From the NCBI RefSeq assembly GCF_905171765.1, contig NC_053389.1, positions 782,260,772-782,324,771 on the forward strand: a stretch of DNA of 64,000 bases, read 5' to 3'. How positions within the stretch are numbered: the stretch's first letter is position 1; each line of letters opens with the position of its first letter. The notes under the pieces are model-generated. The model saw only the letters and a program-made list of their open reading frames with translations, was not told where the DNA came from and did not search any database. Origin of the DNA: Bufo bufo (Eukaryota; Chordata; Amphibia; Anura; Bufonidae). Both the position numbers and the translations under genes were made by a program. Shown here one piece after another: positions 1 to 10,977 of this stretch.

Positions 1-345
1 TAACTATCTAATGTAATGACACAGGAAAGCACAGAGCACAGCAATGTCACTGCTGTCTCTCTCTCAGATCTGCAAAATACTGCAGAAAATGGCTGCTGGG
101 GAGGTTCTTATATAGTAAGGGGGAGGCAGCTTTCCTATTGGTTGCTAGGGATGTTTCTAAGCTCAGACAAAGACATTGCAGCCTTCTCATTGGCCCAAAA
201 GCAAGAAGGGAGGTTACTGATGGAAAAAAATCTAGAAAATTTGAGAATACGAATATATAGCACTATATTCTAATTCTTCGCAAATTCTCGAAGTGGCGAT
301 ATTCGCGATTAAAATTTGTGATTCGAATATTCACGCCAAACACTA
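1..345 (-). mobile_element. hAT-type MITE, right end (copy 1)
   Basis: Non-coding terminal part of a short hAT-like element; its remainder lies outside the window. Read on the minus strand from 345 it starts TAGTGTTTGGCGTGAATATT, followed by an AT-rich block with several TATTCG/CGAATA motifs and then a TATA-containing segment around 100-120. The same sequence recurs at 26269-27700 (interrupted) and from 63484 to the window end, both in the opposite orientation. The apparent 85-codon reading frame at 16-273 is part of the conserved repeat and is not a gene. The hAT assignment rests on the TAGTG-type terminus, which resembles those of the other hAT elements here; no target duplication can be checked. 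Confidence 0.65.
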
Positions 346-931
346 TCCCTAAGTGGTAAACTGACCTGTTTCCTTCATTCTCTGGAGTCATCTGCCACAG
401 GCAGGGCTCCATAAGAACTATTGCTGTGGTAGCCTTGGATCCCTCCTAAGGCTCGAGGCTTCCACACAAATGAATGGCTTCCGTAATCTCAGCATGGGGA
501 AGCTGTTTGGGCCCAAAAGCATCTCAGATGCCATGGTCAAAATTGACCATGCAATGAGGGATTAATATCCATGATCGACGTTATTGCCGATCGCAGCTAT
601 TAGCAACTGGTGTCTGCTGTTTAAAACAGCTTCTGAGTGGGCACCATGTTTAAATATTAAACATGTACATCAGACGTGTTGCTTTCACCCTTTATTTTTA
701 CCATAAAAACAGGCTCAAATAACATAAATGTTGGACAGCTGTTAAACAAATGATTGGTGAACGATCATTTTGCTGACACAGCCATACAGATCTTAGTCCA
801 TACTGGCTGGTATCGGGACATCTACACATCACACCGGCAGTAGTATCTATGATATTCCATCTATAAGGTAGAGTTGGTTCCTCATTTGCAGCTAAAACTT
901 CTTCTTCATCTTTGCAACCCTCAGGCATTGG
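346..931. other. Unassigned non-coding stretch
   Basis: No gene or recognisable element. A 99-codon minus-strand reading frame at 698-997 has no family resemblance I can name and overlaps the start of the tandem repeat, so I do not call it. Confidence 0.5.
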
Positions 932-1580
932 AGCCTGGTTGTAACTTTTACTTCTGCATATCCTGTATCCATCCCCATTATCTGCACCTGTGTACATACA
1001 GCTTTTAAAATGTTAAAAATAAGCAATACATAATTTGTAGTCACTAGTTTTTTGTTGCTTGTTGTAAAGTTATCAAAAAAGTTGTTAAAAAAAAATCGTT
1101 TGGAATAAAAGTATCACATTGTGTGTTGACCCATGTCTGCCCAAAAAAATCAAAGCAGAGCCTGGTTGTAACTTCATCCATCCCCATTATCTGCACCTGT
1201 GTACATACAGCTTTTAAAAAGTTAAACATAAGTAATGCATAATTTGTAGTCACTTTAGTTTTTTGTTGCTTGTTGTAAAGTTATCAAAAAAGTTGTTAAA
1301 AAAAAATCTTTTGGAATAAAAGCATCACATTGTGTGTTGACCCATGTCTGCCCAAAAAAATCAAAGCAGTGCCTGGTTGTAACTTCATCCATCCCCATTA
1401 TCTGCACCTGTGTACATACAGCTTTTAAAAAGTTAAACATAAGTAATACATAATTTGTAGTCACTTTAGTTTTTTGTTGCTTGTTGTAAAGTTATCAAAA
1501 AAGTTGTTAAAAAAAAATCTTTTGGAATAAAAGCATCACATTGTGTGTTGACCCATGTCTGCCAAAAAAATCAAAGCAGC
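932..1580. repeat. 211-bp tandem repeat, about three copies
   Basis: The motif GCCTGGTTGTAAC occurs at 932, 1160 and 1371, followed each time by the same TCATCCATCCCCATTATC, ACATACAGCTTTTAAAA and poly-A tracts. The spacing between copies 2 and 3 is 211 bp; the first copy carries extra bases (228 bp) and the last is partial. The two 69-codon minus-strand frames at 1044-1253 and 1255-1464 are simply the same repeat translated twice. Confidence 0.85.
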
Positions 1581-3590
1581 TGAAAGCCTTTTCCATTATG
1601 GTAAAAAGAAATGATTTTCACAATAGCGCTGTGTAATAAAATATACAAAACGCGCCTTTCTGCAGGATTTCTGAGATGTGAGTACAGGGAATAATTGAGC
1701 CATTTTCCCCACTAATAATTACGAGATGTGCTTGCCTTTATACAACATTTCACTTTGAGTTTGTAAATTAGCTTTCATACAGAAAGTGTGTCATTTAGGG
1801 AATTGGCGCAGCCCAATCATCGCAGGCAATTTAGGAGCCGGGTATCAACAACTATAGAATTACGATTATTAATTTATCACCTATTTCTCCTGTTCACAGC
1901 TTGTTTTTAAAAGGTGTGCATATTTTTGCAGTAATTTATGTTCTTTAACCCTTAGAGGACCGGATGATTTTCTGTTTTTGCATCTTAGTTTTTCACTCCC
2001 CGCCTTCCCAGAGTCATAACTTTTTTTATTTTTTCCATTCACATAGCCTTATGAGAGGTTTTTTTTTTTTTTTTGCAGGGCAAGTTGTACTTTAAAATGG
2101 CACCATTTACTGTTGCATACTATTTTTTTCTTTTACTTTTCTCTACCCTGGGTGACTATTGTGTTCATTGATGGCTAGATAGCTCTCATTGAACACTTCA
2201 TCTTCAATATAACCACCTAGTGGTCTGTCTTGGTATATTCCGCTAATAGCTGCCGAAGCCTGCTTGAGGGTTCGGGCTATTAGTACAACGTAACAGGTTC
2301 CCCGATCTCAGCGGGGAACCTCTTACAGGAGTGGGACAATGTAGTGGGACGCGGGATAAAAAAATTGGAATTGGAAAAAGAATACAATTCTGCCACAGTT
2401 TTTTTTTTTTACAGTGTCCATAATGCGGTAAAATTGACCTGTTGCCTTTATTCTCCAGGTCAGTACGATTACAACAATATCACATTTTAATACTGAAAAA
2501 AATAAAAAAACCTTGAAAAAAAGATTTTTTTTCGTCACCATATTCTGACCATTATAACTTTTTTGTAGTTATCCGTATGGAGCATTATGGGTGCTCGTTT
2601 TTCGCAGGGCGATCTGTACTTTTTAGTGATACCATTTTGAAGTGTGTTAGGCTTTTTGATCACTTTTTATAACATTATTTGGGTGAGTTGAAGTGACAAA
2701 AAAATGGTGAATATTATATATTTTTTCCCATTACACTATTCACCGTATGGGATTAATATTGTTATATTTTAATAGCATGGGCATTTTCACATGTGGCAAT
2801 GCCATGATGTATATTTTTTACTGGCTAAGCAATTTTTTTTATTTTGGGGAAAGCGGGGTGAGTTGAACTTTTATAAAAAATTTAATACTCATATTTTTCA
2901 AAACGTTCTTTTTATTATAATTTTTTTTAACTCACCCTGGGTGACGATAACTGGCAATTATTAGATTGCCCATTGTGTTCATTGATGGCTATATAGCCAT
3001 CACTGAACACTTCATTTTCAATATGACCACCTAGTGGCCTGTATTGGTATATTTCACTAATAGCTGCCGTGAGTGAGACAGATACAGCAGATACCCGGCG
3101 GCTATAGCACCTGCTGCACTTGCGAGCAGGGCCATGTTTAAAGACGCAACTTTAGCCATATATACAGCGTAGGTTGCAAAGGGGTTAAAGTGGTTGCCGG
3201 GAACATAAAAGACTTGTGCAAGATTGGAAAAATATGGCTGCTTTCTTCAAAAAAACAGCACCACTCCTCTTTGCAGGTTGTGTGTGGTATTGCAGGTCTT
3301 CCCTGTTAAAGAAGACCTGAAGACCTTTCATCAGTTTTGACATAGGCTAATTATTGTATTACCTTGTAAGGCGGCCCCCACTGATGCCATGGGTGGGGTT
3401 TTTTTCAAACCCCCCCCCCCCACCGTTCGTCCTCTGTGGTCACCCGATATTTTGGCACGCTATATTGTAATGAGCTGTAACTTCGCAACGGGGAGGAGAA
3501 GCAGTCTTCTGCTGTGGGCGTCTCCTTTTCCCTGGCTGTGAGCGCGATCCAATTCAGAGCGGACCACTCATAACCAGGGAGAAGGAGCGG
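1581..3590. repeat. AT-rich non-coding DNA with two diverged copies of a dispersed repeat
   Basis: No gene. Two diverged blocks, about 1950-2275 and 2540-3080, share the order: CATAACTTTTTTATTTTT-like tract, GCAGGGC followed by TGTACTTT, a block with ACCATTT, and then TTCATTGATGGCTA with CCACCTAGTGG and TAATAGCTGCCG. They look like two copies of one dispersed element, or a local duplication, but no terminal repeats are clear enough to name a family. A C-rich run sits at about 3407-3422. Confidence 0.55.
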
Positions 3591-3652
3591 CATTACACCA
3601 AATAGTTGCTATCATGAGCATATAAATCGTCCTCTGTGTAAACCGAGGTAGT

Positions 3653-4142
3653 ATGCAGCTTTCGGTGGTGCCTGCTATAATACGGAATTTCACCATCAAG
3701 TATAATGACACGAACATCAAGAAAGTTACAGAGGGTTTTCGAAAACCTACTGCCTCTAATTCCCTTCTACACCATGAGAGTTTTCATCCACGTAGCGTAA
3801 AAGAGGCCATACCATATGGACAATTTACACGGTTAAGACGTATCAATAACAGGAGGGAAGGCTATTTAAGACAGGCCACTGAATTAAAAAATAGGTTAGT
3901 GAAGAGGGGCTATCCTTTGAGAATGCTGGATGAAGCATTTGTTAGGGCGGATGGACACACACAATATGAATTATTGCATCAAAGTAAGAAAACAGAGAAA
4001 GAGGATCGCTTTGTGTTCAAATACAGCCCTATGGCTGATCAAATCAAAAAAATCATCCATGACAATTGGGATCCAATAAAGAATGAAAGTAGTCTGGATA
4101 AATTTACAGATAATAAAACCTCTCACTCTGAGGGATCATTTA
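3653..4142 (+). pseudogene. PLE thumb/linker coding fragment
   Basis: Reading frame 3653-4336. The first about 12 residues come from the inverted pLTR piece. The PLE homology then runs from about residue 13: RKPTASNSLLHHESFHP is the diagnostic segment just downstream of the RT palm, followed by a helix-rich region (LKNRLVKRGYP and later DNWDP). The same order is found in PLE copy 3 (minus strand, 47117-46248), where the region leads through a Cys-rich linker into the endonuclease. Here the frame runs into the inserted foldback at 4143, and roughly 50-60 residues of that Cys-rich linker are missing. It is a fossil with no RT catalytic core. Confidence 0.8.
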
Positions 4143-4366
4143 GGCTGGGTTCACACGAGCGTGTCCGGATTAGGTCCGGATGCGTCCCGGTGTATTGCGG
4201 CAAACCCGCGCGAGTAGGAATGCAATTGCAGTCAGTTTTGACTGCGATTGCGTTCCGATGTTCAGTTTTTATCGCGCCGGTGCAATGTTTTTTACCCAGA
4301 CCCGAACTTCTTCACAGAAGTTCAGGTTTGGGTTAGTTGTAGTGTAGATTGTATTATTTTCCCTTA
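4143..4366 (+). mobile_element. Harbinger-like foldback fragment inside PLE
   Basis: Begins GGCTGGGTTCACACGAGCG directly after TTA at 4140-4142. It continues with CCCGAACTTCTTCACAGAAGTTC and ATTATTTTCCC, as in the 905-bp copy at 8502-9406, and is cut off at about 4363. The far terminal repeat is absent, so this is a truncated copy. PIF/Harbinger is inferred from the TTCACAC terminus and the TTA/TAA target sequence. Confidence 0.65.
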
Positions 4367-4367
4367 A

Positions 4368-4721
4368 ATGAGACAATTCTGCACGTGTAGGACCACATAT
4401 GTAGTCTATGTAGTGAAGTGTAAATGCGGAGCATTTTATATAGGCAAGACAATTAGGCCGATGTTAGAAAGATTCCGGGAACACCTTAATTCCATAAAAA
4501 CGAAAAAAGGCTGCCCCCGCCTTATAAATCATGTATGGCAAGAGCATGGGGGGGATAAAAAATGTTTGGGCTTTGCGGGAATTGAAGTGGTTCCAGTAAT
4601 GACACAGGGGGGTGATAGACATCGCCTCCTGCTACAAAAAGAAGCGCGATGGATCATCCGTACGGATGCAATGGGTCCCTTAGGCCTGAATGACCGCAAT
4701 GATCTTAGTGTATTTGTTTGA
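4368..4721 (+). pseudogene. GIY-YIG endonuclease domain of a PLE
   Basis: Encodes about 117 residues of the C-terminal endonuclease that nicks target DNA for PLE integration. The frame shows TYVVYVVKCKCGAFYIGKT (the GIY-YIG core appears as VVY...FYIG), then RERF-like REHLNSI, a conserved Asn/His segment CPRLINHVW, GGDRHRLLLQKEARWI, and the usual PLE tail LGLNDRNDLSVFV followed by TGA. The domain itself looks intact and ends at the normal position. The ORF's ATG is accidental: the domain has been separated from its RT by the preceding insertion and deletion, so the fragment is not expected to work. Confidence 0.85.
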
Positions 4722-4736
4722 GGCAAATACTCTGTT

Positions 4737-5172
4737 CTTATAATGTAATCTGATTTGCTTTTAACACGCACACAGGGGGTGTCTTGGTATATTTTTTGCC
4801 ATGCCTCTTAGGGTTAATCACACGCCCCATTAAAAAGGCTAGCACACCTGTCTGCGTCATACAGGTAGCCGGAAGAAGCACTGTTGTGCAAAACGGCCGT
4901 TGCTGCCCCTTGCCGCTAATGCGGCTTTTGTTTCTGTAAAGGCTTGTCCGCCTCGGCCCTGTGATGTCTGGATGTTTTTGCAAAGCAATAAAGAAATAAA
5001 GACAACTGCAACTGGTGAGTGCCGCGGATTCTGCTACTTTCATCTCTTTGTGGATTGGATTCTGTTGACAGTGTATTATAGCAGGCACCGCCGAAAGCTG
5101 CATACTACCCCGGTTTACACAGAGGATGATTTATATGCTCATGATAGCGACTTTTTGGTGTAGTGCCGCCTG
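4737..5172 (+). repeat. PLE pseudo-LTR between two PLE copies
   Basis: Non-coding segment between the stop of PLE copy 1 and the ORF of PLE copy 2. It carries the hammerhead-like structure at 4864-4907. Its right end (5079-5172) recurs as an inverted copy at 3591-3682. Its position, after one endonuclease domain and before the next PLE N-terminus, matches the pLTR of tandem PLE insertions. Reading frames in it are repeat noise. Confidence 0.7.
4864..4907 (+). ncRNA. Decayed hammerhead ribozyme of the PLE pLTR
   Basis: The hammerhead fold can be drawn by hand. Stem I: GGTAGC (4864-4869) with GCTGCC (4902-4907), six pairs including one G-U. Core CGGAAGA in place of CUGANGA (one change, U4 to G). 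Stem II: GCAC/GTGC with loop TGTT. AAAA in place of GAAA (G12 to A). Then a minimal stem III closed by C-G around GGCC, and GTT as the cleavage triplet. PLE pLTRs are known to carry minimal type I hammerheads with very short helix III. Two core substitutions suggest it no longer cleaves efficiently. Confidence 0.65.
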
Positions 5173-5231
5173 TATTTTTTTCTTTTTGGTAATTATATGG
5201 ACTTGCATTTTCCACTGGCAGAGCACACATT

Positions 5232-6521
5232 TTGATTGGCTGCAGCTGTGTACATTCATTGATTATGTCTGAAGACGTGGTTCCGGGTTTGAATGAGGGC
5301 AGAGAAGGGGCGGACGCCTTCTTTACGGAGTGTAACTCCAAAGACAACTTACAGGCAATCAGTACAAAGACTTTAGAAATGAAGATTTCCCAACTAGCCG
5401 ACAAAGAGGTACGACTGTTTTGGTCGGTTAATTCTTTGAGATCATATAGAGACAGCGGGAGAGTACCGCGCGGTTTACGAATATACAAAGAGCTAGCACA
5501 ATATGAAGATGATGTGTCATTTAATTTGGAATGGAAAAAATTACATATGGACTTTATAATGCAAATTCTAAAGATGGAACTGCATAGAAATGAACAAGAA
5601 TACGAGGCAGTGAATGACGCCTTATTAAAAGCAAAAGAGGAATTACGCACACGCCTAACTGAAAACCAAATACAAGCTTTTGAAAGAAAACTAAATAGGA
5701 AGTTAGTTATCAAGCAAACAGAAATAAAAGAGAATAAGAAGGATACATTTTTGCGGGATAAAAATGCCTATGAAACTGGGAGAGTATTTGATTGGGGAAA
5801 AAGGAGACAACGTAGGAGACGTCCACAAAGGAAAAATAGAACGGACTTTTGGACAACCGATTCAGATTCCAGTGCATCAGATGACCCCAATGCATTAACT
5901 GAAAAAGTACAAAAAAACTCCATAAGAGGAGAACAAGGAGAGATGGATGGAGAAGGAACAAACATAGTAGAGACTGAAACCAGAGTAAATGAAGATTTAA
6001 TCATCAACCTTTCCGGTATCGAGTTGCCGCCGAACTGCACCTCAGCCCTTAATAAAGGACTGGGGTTCAGCCTGGTGGATCAATTCGACCGTGCGACTTT
6101 TGAAATAGATTTATATAAATCTATAAGAAAAATGTATCTTCAAAAGGCTTTTCATGATACCCCGCCCGCTTTTACTCCCCTGAGACAGGGTGAGATTCCT
6201 ATAGCAGTTGGCCATCAAAGCGAGATGCTTGCTATGAATTTTGAGGAGCCAGAAAGGGCCTGTTTAGAAATTTTAGTGGATAAAAACACCTGGTATTGTG
6301 GTAAAGCCTGAAGACAAGGGGGGGAATATTGTGTTGATGTCCCTTGAGTATTATCGATCAAAGGCATTAAGGCAGTTAGAAGATATAGGGACATATGAAA
6401 AGTTATACAGTGACCCTACTTTTGTCCTACAAATACAATTGAAAGAGTTGCTACAAAAGTACATAGATATTGGTTTTATTACCAGCACAATTATTGAAAA
6501 ATTAGTACCAGCATATCCCAA
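5232..6521 (+). pseudogene. Penelope-like element ORF, N-terminal part (PLE copy 2)
   Basis: Frame 5232-6311 plus frame 6298-6521. The likely start is the ATG at 5265 (MSEDVVPG...), because the upstream 11 residues look like leader sequence. The N-terminal region is helix-rich and strongly charged (about 5380-5750), followed by a basic stretch RRQRRRRPQRK at about 5802-5835 and an acidic-serine stretch DSDSSASDD. The PLE-typical motif LNKGLGF is at about 6049-6069. The KPEDKGGNIV motif that opens the RT domain lies in another frame, so there is a frameshift near 6290-6300. The RT palm with its catalytic aspartates is missing: the element stops at about 6521, where hAT sequence begins. Confidence 0.8.
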
Positions 6522-9500
6522 AAAGCCTCCTCCTCCTCCTTCTCTTCATCATTCAATTCACACTGAGAAGACAAACTGAGGGTGGTCTGGCTATCACCAT
6601 GCGTAATGTCTTCCCCCATTTCCACCTCTTCCACATGCAAAGCGTCATCCTTAATTGTGAGCAGCGAGCGTTTGAGTGGACACAGAAGTGGGATGGCTAC
6701 GCTGATAATAGCGTTATCGCCGCTTACCATCTGTGTTGATTCCTTAAAGTTTTTAAAATCTCACAGAGGTCAGACGTCCATGCCCACCCCTCGCTTGTGA
6801 ATAGCGGAAACAGACTGGAAAGGTGACGACCATGTTGCAGCTGGTATTCCAATACTGCCTTTTGCTGCTCACAAAGCCTGGCCCACATGTGGAATGTTGA
6901 GTTCCATCACGTGCTCACGTGGCACAACAGCCGGTGAGCTGGCAATTGCAAGCGCTGCTGCATCGTTGACAGACCGGCTGAAGCTGTTGATGACTTGTGG
7001 AAATGTGCACACACGCAGCACACCTTCACCAGTAGCTCAGGCAAATTGGGGTTGGTTTTCAGAAACCGCTGAACCACAAGGTTGAACACGTGGGCTAGGC
7101 ATGGGATGTGTCTGAGCTTGCCGAGCTCCAAAGCCGCCACCAAGTTACGGCCATTATGAGACACAACCATGTCTGGTTGTAGGTTGAGTGGCGAGAGCCA
7201 CAGCTCAGTCTGGTCTCTTATCCCCTGCCACAGCATATCAGCTTCAGCACGGCCTATTGCCACTTCCCCACTGCAGTGCTACACTGCTTTCAGCTACAAC
7301 TGATGACTGACTGGTGCTGCACGCGGATAAATCGGAGGTGGAAGTGGAGGAGGAGGCAGAGGAGAAGAAGTGGGGTTTGGAGCCACTGACGTAGGTGCTG
7401 GAGAACCTTGATTGACGTAGGGCCCGCAATCCTTGGTGTCGGTAGCACCTGTGCCATCCCAGGGTACGACTCGCTCCTGGCCTCCACAACATTCACCCAG
7501 TGTGCCATCAGGGAAATGTAGCGTCCCTGGCCGAATGCAGTTGTCCATGTGTCCATAGTTAAGTGGACCTTCCCAGTAACTGCGTTGGTTAGGGCACGTG
7601 TGATGTTATGGGACACATGTTGGTGTAAGGCGAACATGGCACACCTTGAAAAATAGTGGCGGCTGGGGACTGCGTAAAGTGGGACGGCCGCCGACATCAG
7701 GCTGCTGAAGGCCTCAGTATCCACAAGCCTAAATGGCAACGTTTCCTGGGCCAGTAATTTGGAAATCTGCGCATTCCTCAAAAAAGCGCCATTCTGCAAA
7801 ACATCTACCCCTTGGCAAGGGAGATTTCCGCTAGGGGGTGCTCCGTGGAACAGTTGAGGGCCTGTTTGGTGTGGCCCACCTTCTCCCTTTTGCCACCCAC
7901 TGCCTCTTCCAGCCTGTTGCGGTGCTGCAGATCCCTCCCCCTCTGTACTGCTGTCCTCGCTTGGCTTTCCACCTTCCCAGTTTGGGTCAGTGACCTCATC
8001 GTCTACCACCTCCTCTTCCACTTCCTCACTCTGATCACCCTCATGATTTGTTGATCTAACCACAACCTCAGTGATTGACAACTGTGTATCATCCTCTTCA
8101 TCAACCTCTTGAGACAGTAATTGCAGTTGACTCATTGGCAACTGTGTCTCATCACCATCTACCTCATTAAACACTAATTGCCGTTCCCCACAATCATTTT
8201 CTTGTGACTTTGGATGCTCAAGAGGTTGAGAATCAGGACACAAGATCTCATGTCCTTCTTCAAGCGTGCTTGGCGAGAGGGCCAAATCAAGTAATGGCGA
8301 TGAAAAGAGGTCCTTGGAATATCCGAGTATAGGATCACTTGTTTGGCCAGACTGTACATGGTGGGAGGAAGGGGAATCAGGGTGAGGATTGCATTGACCA
8401 GACTCCTGGCTACTGAGACTGGACTTGGTGGTGCTTAACCGACTAAAAGCATTATCTGCTGAAATCCAACCGACCACCTGGTCGCAATGGTCTGACTTTA
8501 AGGCTGGGTTCACACGGGCGTTGCGGGTGACGTGCAGGAAAAAATGCGGGTGCGTTGTGGGAAAATGCACGATTTTTCCCCACGAGTGCAAAGCGTTTTA
8601 ATGCTTTTTGCATGCGCCTGAGAAAAATCGTCATGTTTGGTACACAGACCCGAACCCGGACTTCTTCACAGAAGTTCGGATTTGTGTTAGGTGTAGTGTA
8701 GATTTTATTATTTTCCCTTATAACATGGTTATAAGGGAAAATAATAGCATTCTTAATACAGAATACTTAGTAAAATTGGGATGGAGGGGATAATTTTTTT
8801 AAAATAATTTTACTCACCTCATCCACTTGTTTGCGCTCATCCACTCCATCACATGATCCATCCATGGTGATGGATCATGTGACGGACCATGTGAAGAGCG
8901 CAGTGACGTCACCACAGGTCCTTTTCCTCCTGGGCACCAAAGAAGAAGACAGAAGAGAAGCCGGGCTGCGCAAACAAGTGGATGAGGTGAGTTAAATAAT
9001 TTTTTTTTTTTTTTAACCCCTACATCCCTATTTTACTAAGCATTCTGTATTAAGAATGCTATTATTTTCCCTTATAACCATGTTATAAGGGAAAATAATA
9101 ATGATCGGGTCCCCATCCCGATCGTCTTCTAGCAACCATGTGTGAAAATCGCACCGCATCCGCATTTGTTTGCGGATGCTTGCGATCTTCACGCAGCCCT
9201 ATTCACTTCTATGGGGCCTGCGTTGCGTGAAAAATGCACAATATAGAGCATGCTGCGATTTTCACACAACGCACAAGTGATGCGTGAAAATCACCGCTCA
9301 TGTGCACAGCCCCATAGAAATGAACGGGTCCGGATTCAGTGCGGGTGCAATGCGTTCACCTCACGCATTGCACCCGCGTGGAAATCTCGCCTGTGTGAAA
9401 GAGGCCTAAGAGTGGTGTCCTGTGCCGCCCTGCAAACTGGGACATGAAGCTACAGTAGATATCGTGGATGATTGTTGTTCTTGCGTTCTGGCAGCAGGCA

Positions 9501-9600
9501 CAGTTTCTCCACACCCAGGGCCACAGCCTCTGCGTTCACCATCAGCATCACGGCCACTTCCTCGTCCCTTACTACTCGACTTCTTCATTTTAAATGTGAT
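6522..9600 (-). pseudogene. hAT transposase (element 1), truncated and interrupted
   Basis: Relic of a BED-type hAT transposase, read right to left. The N-terminus near 9588 (KKSSSKGRGSGRD) matches the arginine/glycine-rich start of the hAT at 37240. Then come a Ser/Asp/Glu-rich region (8460-7960), a region with TMDTWTTAFGQGRYISLMAHW at about 7560-7500 (part of the RNase H-like core with the first Asp), and SHNGRNLVAALELGKL with CLAHVFNLVV at 7170-7070. An SGDNAIISVAIPLL block and an acidic stretch follow at 6730-6530. At least three frame changes are needed. A 905-bp foldback sits at 8502-9406. The hATC dimerisation domain is gone, so it cannot be functional. Confidence 0.8.
8502..9406. mobile_element. 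Harbinger-like foldback element, 905 bp
   Basis: Non-autonomous insertion in the hAT 1 transposase. Its ends are GGCTGGGTTCACACGGGCG and, on the other strand, GGCCTCTTTCACACAGGCG, directly flanked by TAA at 8499-8501 and 9407-9409. The interior is a long imperfect inverted repeat: ATTATTTTCCCTTATAAC with its complement, an ATTCTTAATACAGAAT block at 8740-8763 against 9041-9062, and a CTCACCTCATCCACTTG block at 8813-8831 against 8975-8992. Three-base T(A/T)A duplications and TTCACAC ends suggest PIF/Harbinger. It has no coding capacity. Confidence 0.75.
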
Positions 9601-9699
9601 ATATGCTTGAAAGTATGTCACACGTACAGTAACATAGGATTTGGAAGAGTATGCGCAAAAAAATGAACAAAGATATTTGTGATTAGGAAACGTTATGCA

Positions 9700-10086
9700 G
9701 GACAGGTACCACAGGTAATGTCACTGTTCGCAGTGTCTACAGAAAAAGATACACTGGATGTCACTGATATTTTAGGGATGCGCACACTTTAAACAGGAGA
9801 TGTGCAGCGGATAATTTAACTGTTCGCAGTGGACACCATCAACGGAAAAAGTGCACTGGATGTCACTGATATTTTAAGGATGCATACACTTTAAACAGGA
9901 GATGTGGATCGGATAATTTAACTGTCCGCAGCGGACACCGTCTATGGAAAAAGTGCACTAGATGTCACTGATATTTTATGGACTCTCACACTTTAAACAG
10001 GAGATGTGGCGCGGATAATTTAACTATCCTCAGCGGACACAGTCTATGGAAAAAATGCACTGGATGTCACTGATATTTTAGGGATG
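9700..10086. repeat. 102-bp tandem repeat of hAT 1 subterminal region
   Basis: The motif ATAATTTAACT occurs at 9811, 9913 and 10015, each time with CTTTAAACAGGAGATGT before it and GGATGTCACTGATATTTTA after it, giving an exact 102-bp period. A diverged first copy starts near 9700. The array is interrupted by gypsy A and resumes at 23394. Confidence 0.85.
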
Positions 10087-10977
10087 TGCAACGTGCCAGA
10101 CCGTAGGGGTAGAAACACATGAGGTTCACAGTGGGCCGAAGCGTACAAACAGTTCATCGGTTACTCACGGTTTAGCAGACACCTCCCTGGGCGAGCAGTG
10201 CAGTGAAAGGGAGAACAGCCCTGGATTCTCCGGGGCACACTCTATTACAGGGGACACCGGCCAGGTGGTGATTGAGGTGCCCTTGATGGTGCTTGGGTTT
10301 CTAAATGCTTGTGCGGCTGGGCCCCTGACTTAAGTATTGTAGTGACGCAAGCACCTTGATGGTGCAAAAATGTTGAGAGTGGTAGTAGTATAGAGTTAGA
10401 AGAATGAGGCAGGTTTAAATCCAATGGTAAACATTACTATAACCAGGTTCTTGATAACAGTTTACATCCAGTAATAAAGCAGTCTCTGATACATATGCAA
10501 GTCGGATGTGATGAATCCCAGTAACAGGCTGTGCTGGTAGTAATGTGTCAGGCTACTGTAGTTAGTTATGTACTCACTGATATTCAGCCTTTTAATCTGG
10601 TTTTGTTTCTCCAGCTCTTTAATGGTGAGGCTGCCAGAAGCTAATAAGTCCTTCACCTTGAATCCAAAGGTTCTTAAAGCCTGGTAAAATTTCTGTTGTC
10701 CTTTGTGTCTTTATCCACTCTTTTTCCCTTGAACTGACTTGCATTAAACACAGCTAGCAGCTGCACTCTCACTCCTGGACCTCCTACTCCTTCTCTCAAC
10801 TGACTAACTAGGCCTGAACTAAGGTATATATACTGTGGTGCTACCCCTATCTAGTGGTGAAATGTATGTAGTGCACCTGACAGCCTGGTAACAGGGAAAT
10901 AAGGAAACAATACAGCATGATATTACAGATGACAAACAAGCTTTTGCAGTGCCCACATAAGCTAGTGGGACGCTGCA
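10087..10977 (-). repeat. LTR of gypsy A, 3' copy
   Basis: 891 bp, starting TGCAACGTGCC and ending ACGCTGCA on the plus strand. It matches 22510-23389 over its full length with scattered substitutions and small indels. The short open frames in both LTRs (10462-10656, 22884-23066) are not genes. Confidence 0.88.

Larger units (their letters stand above)
3591..4736 (+). mobile_element. Penelope-like element, 3' part (PLE copy 1)
   Basis: 3'-terminal part of a Penelope-like retroelement, a class with a telomerase-related reverse transcriptase fused to a GIY-YIG endonuclease. It keeps the post-RT thumb/linker region (3690-4140) and the GIY-YIG domain (4368-4721). Its 5' side is truncated and joined to a piece of about 92 bp (3591-3682) that is the inverted complement of 5079-5172. 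Inverted fragments of the pseudo-LTR at the truncated end are a known habit of PLE insertions. A Harbinger-like fragment interrupts it at 4143-4366. Confidence 0.8.

Noticed and set aside
698..997. 99-codon minus-strand ORF as a host exon
   Set aside because: No recognisable domain, no splice-site context I can support, and overlap with the tandem repeat.
4140..4366. Complete Harbinger-like insertion with TTA on both sides inside the PLE
   Set aside because: TTA does recur at 4364-4366, but the right end lacks the complementary terminal repeat and PLE coding sequence is missing at the junction, so it is better read as a truncated copy.
5105..5713. 202-codon minus-strand ORF opposite the PLE N-terminus
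   Set aside because: Shadow of the plus-strand PLE frame, with no recognisable domain.
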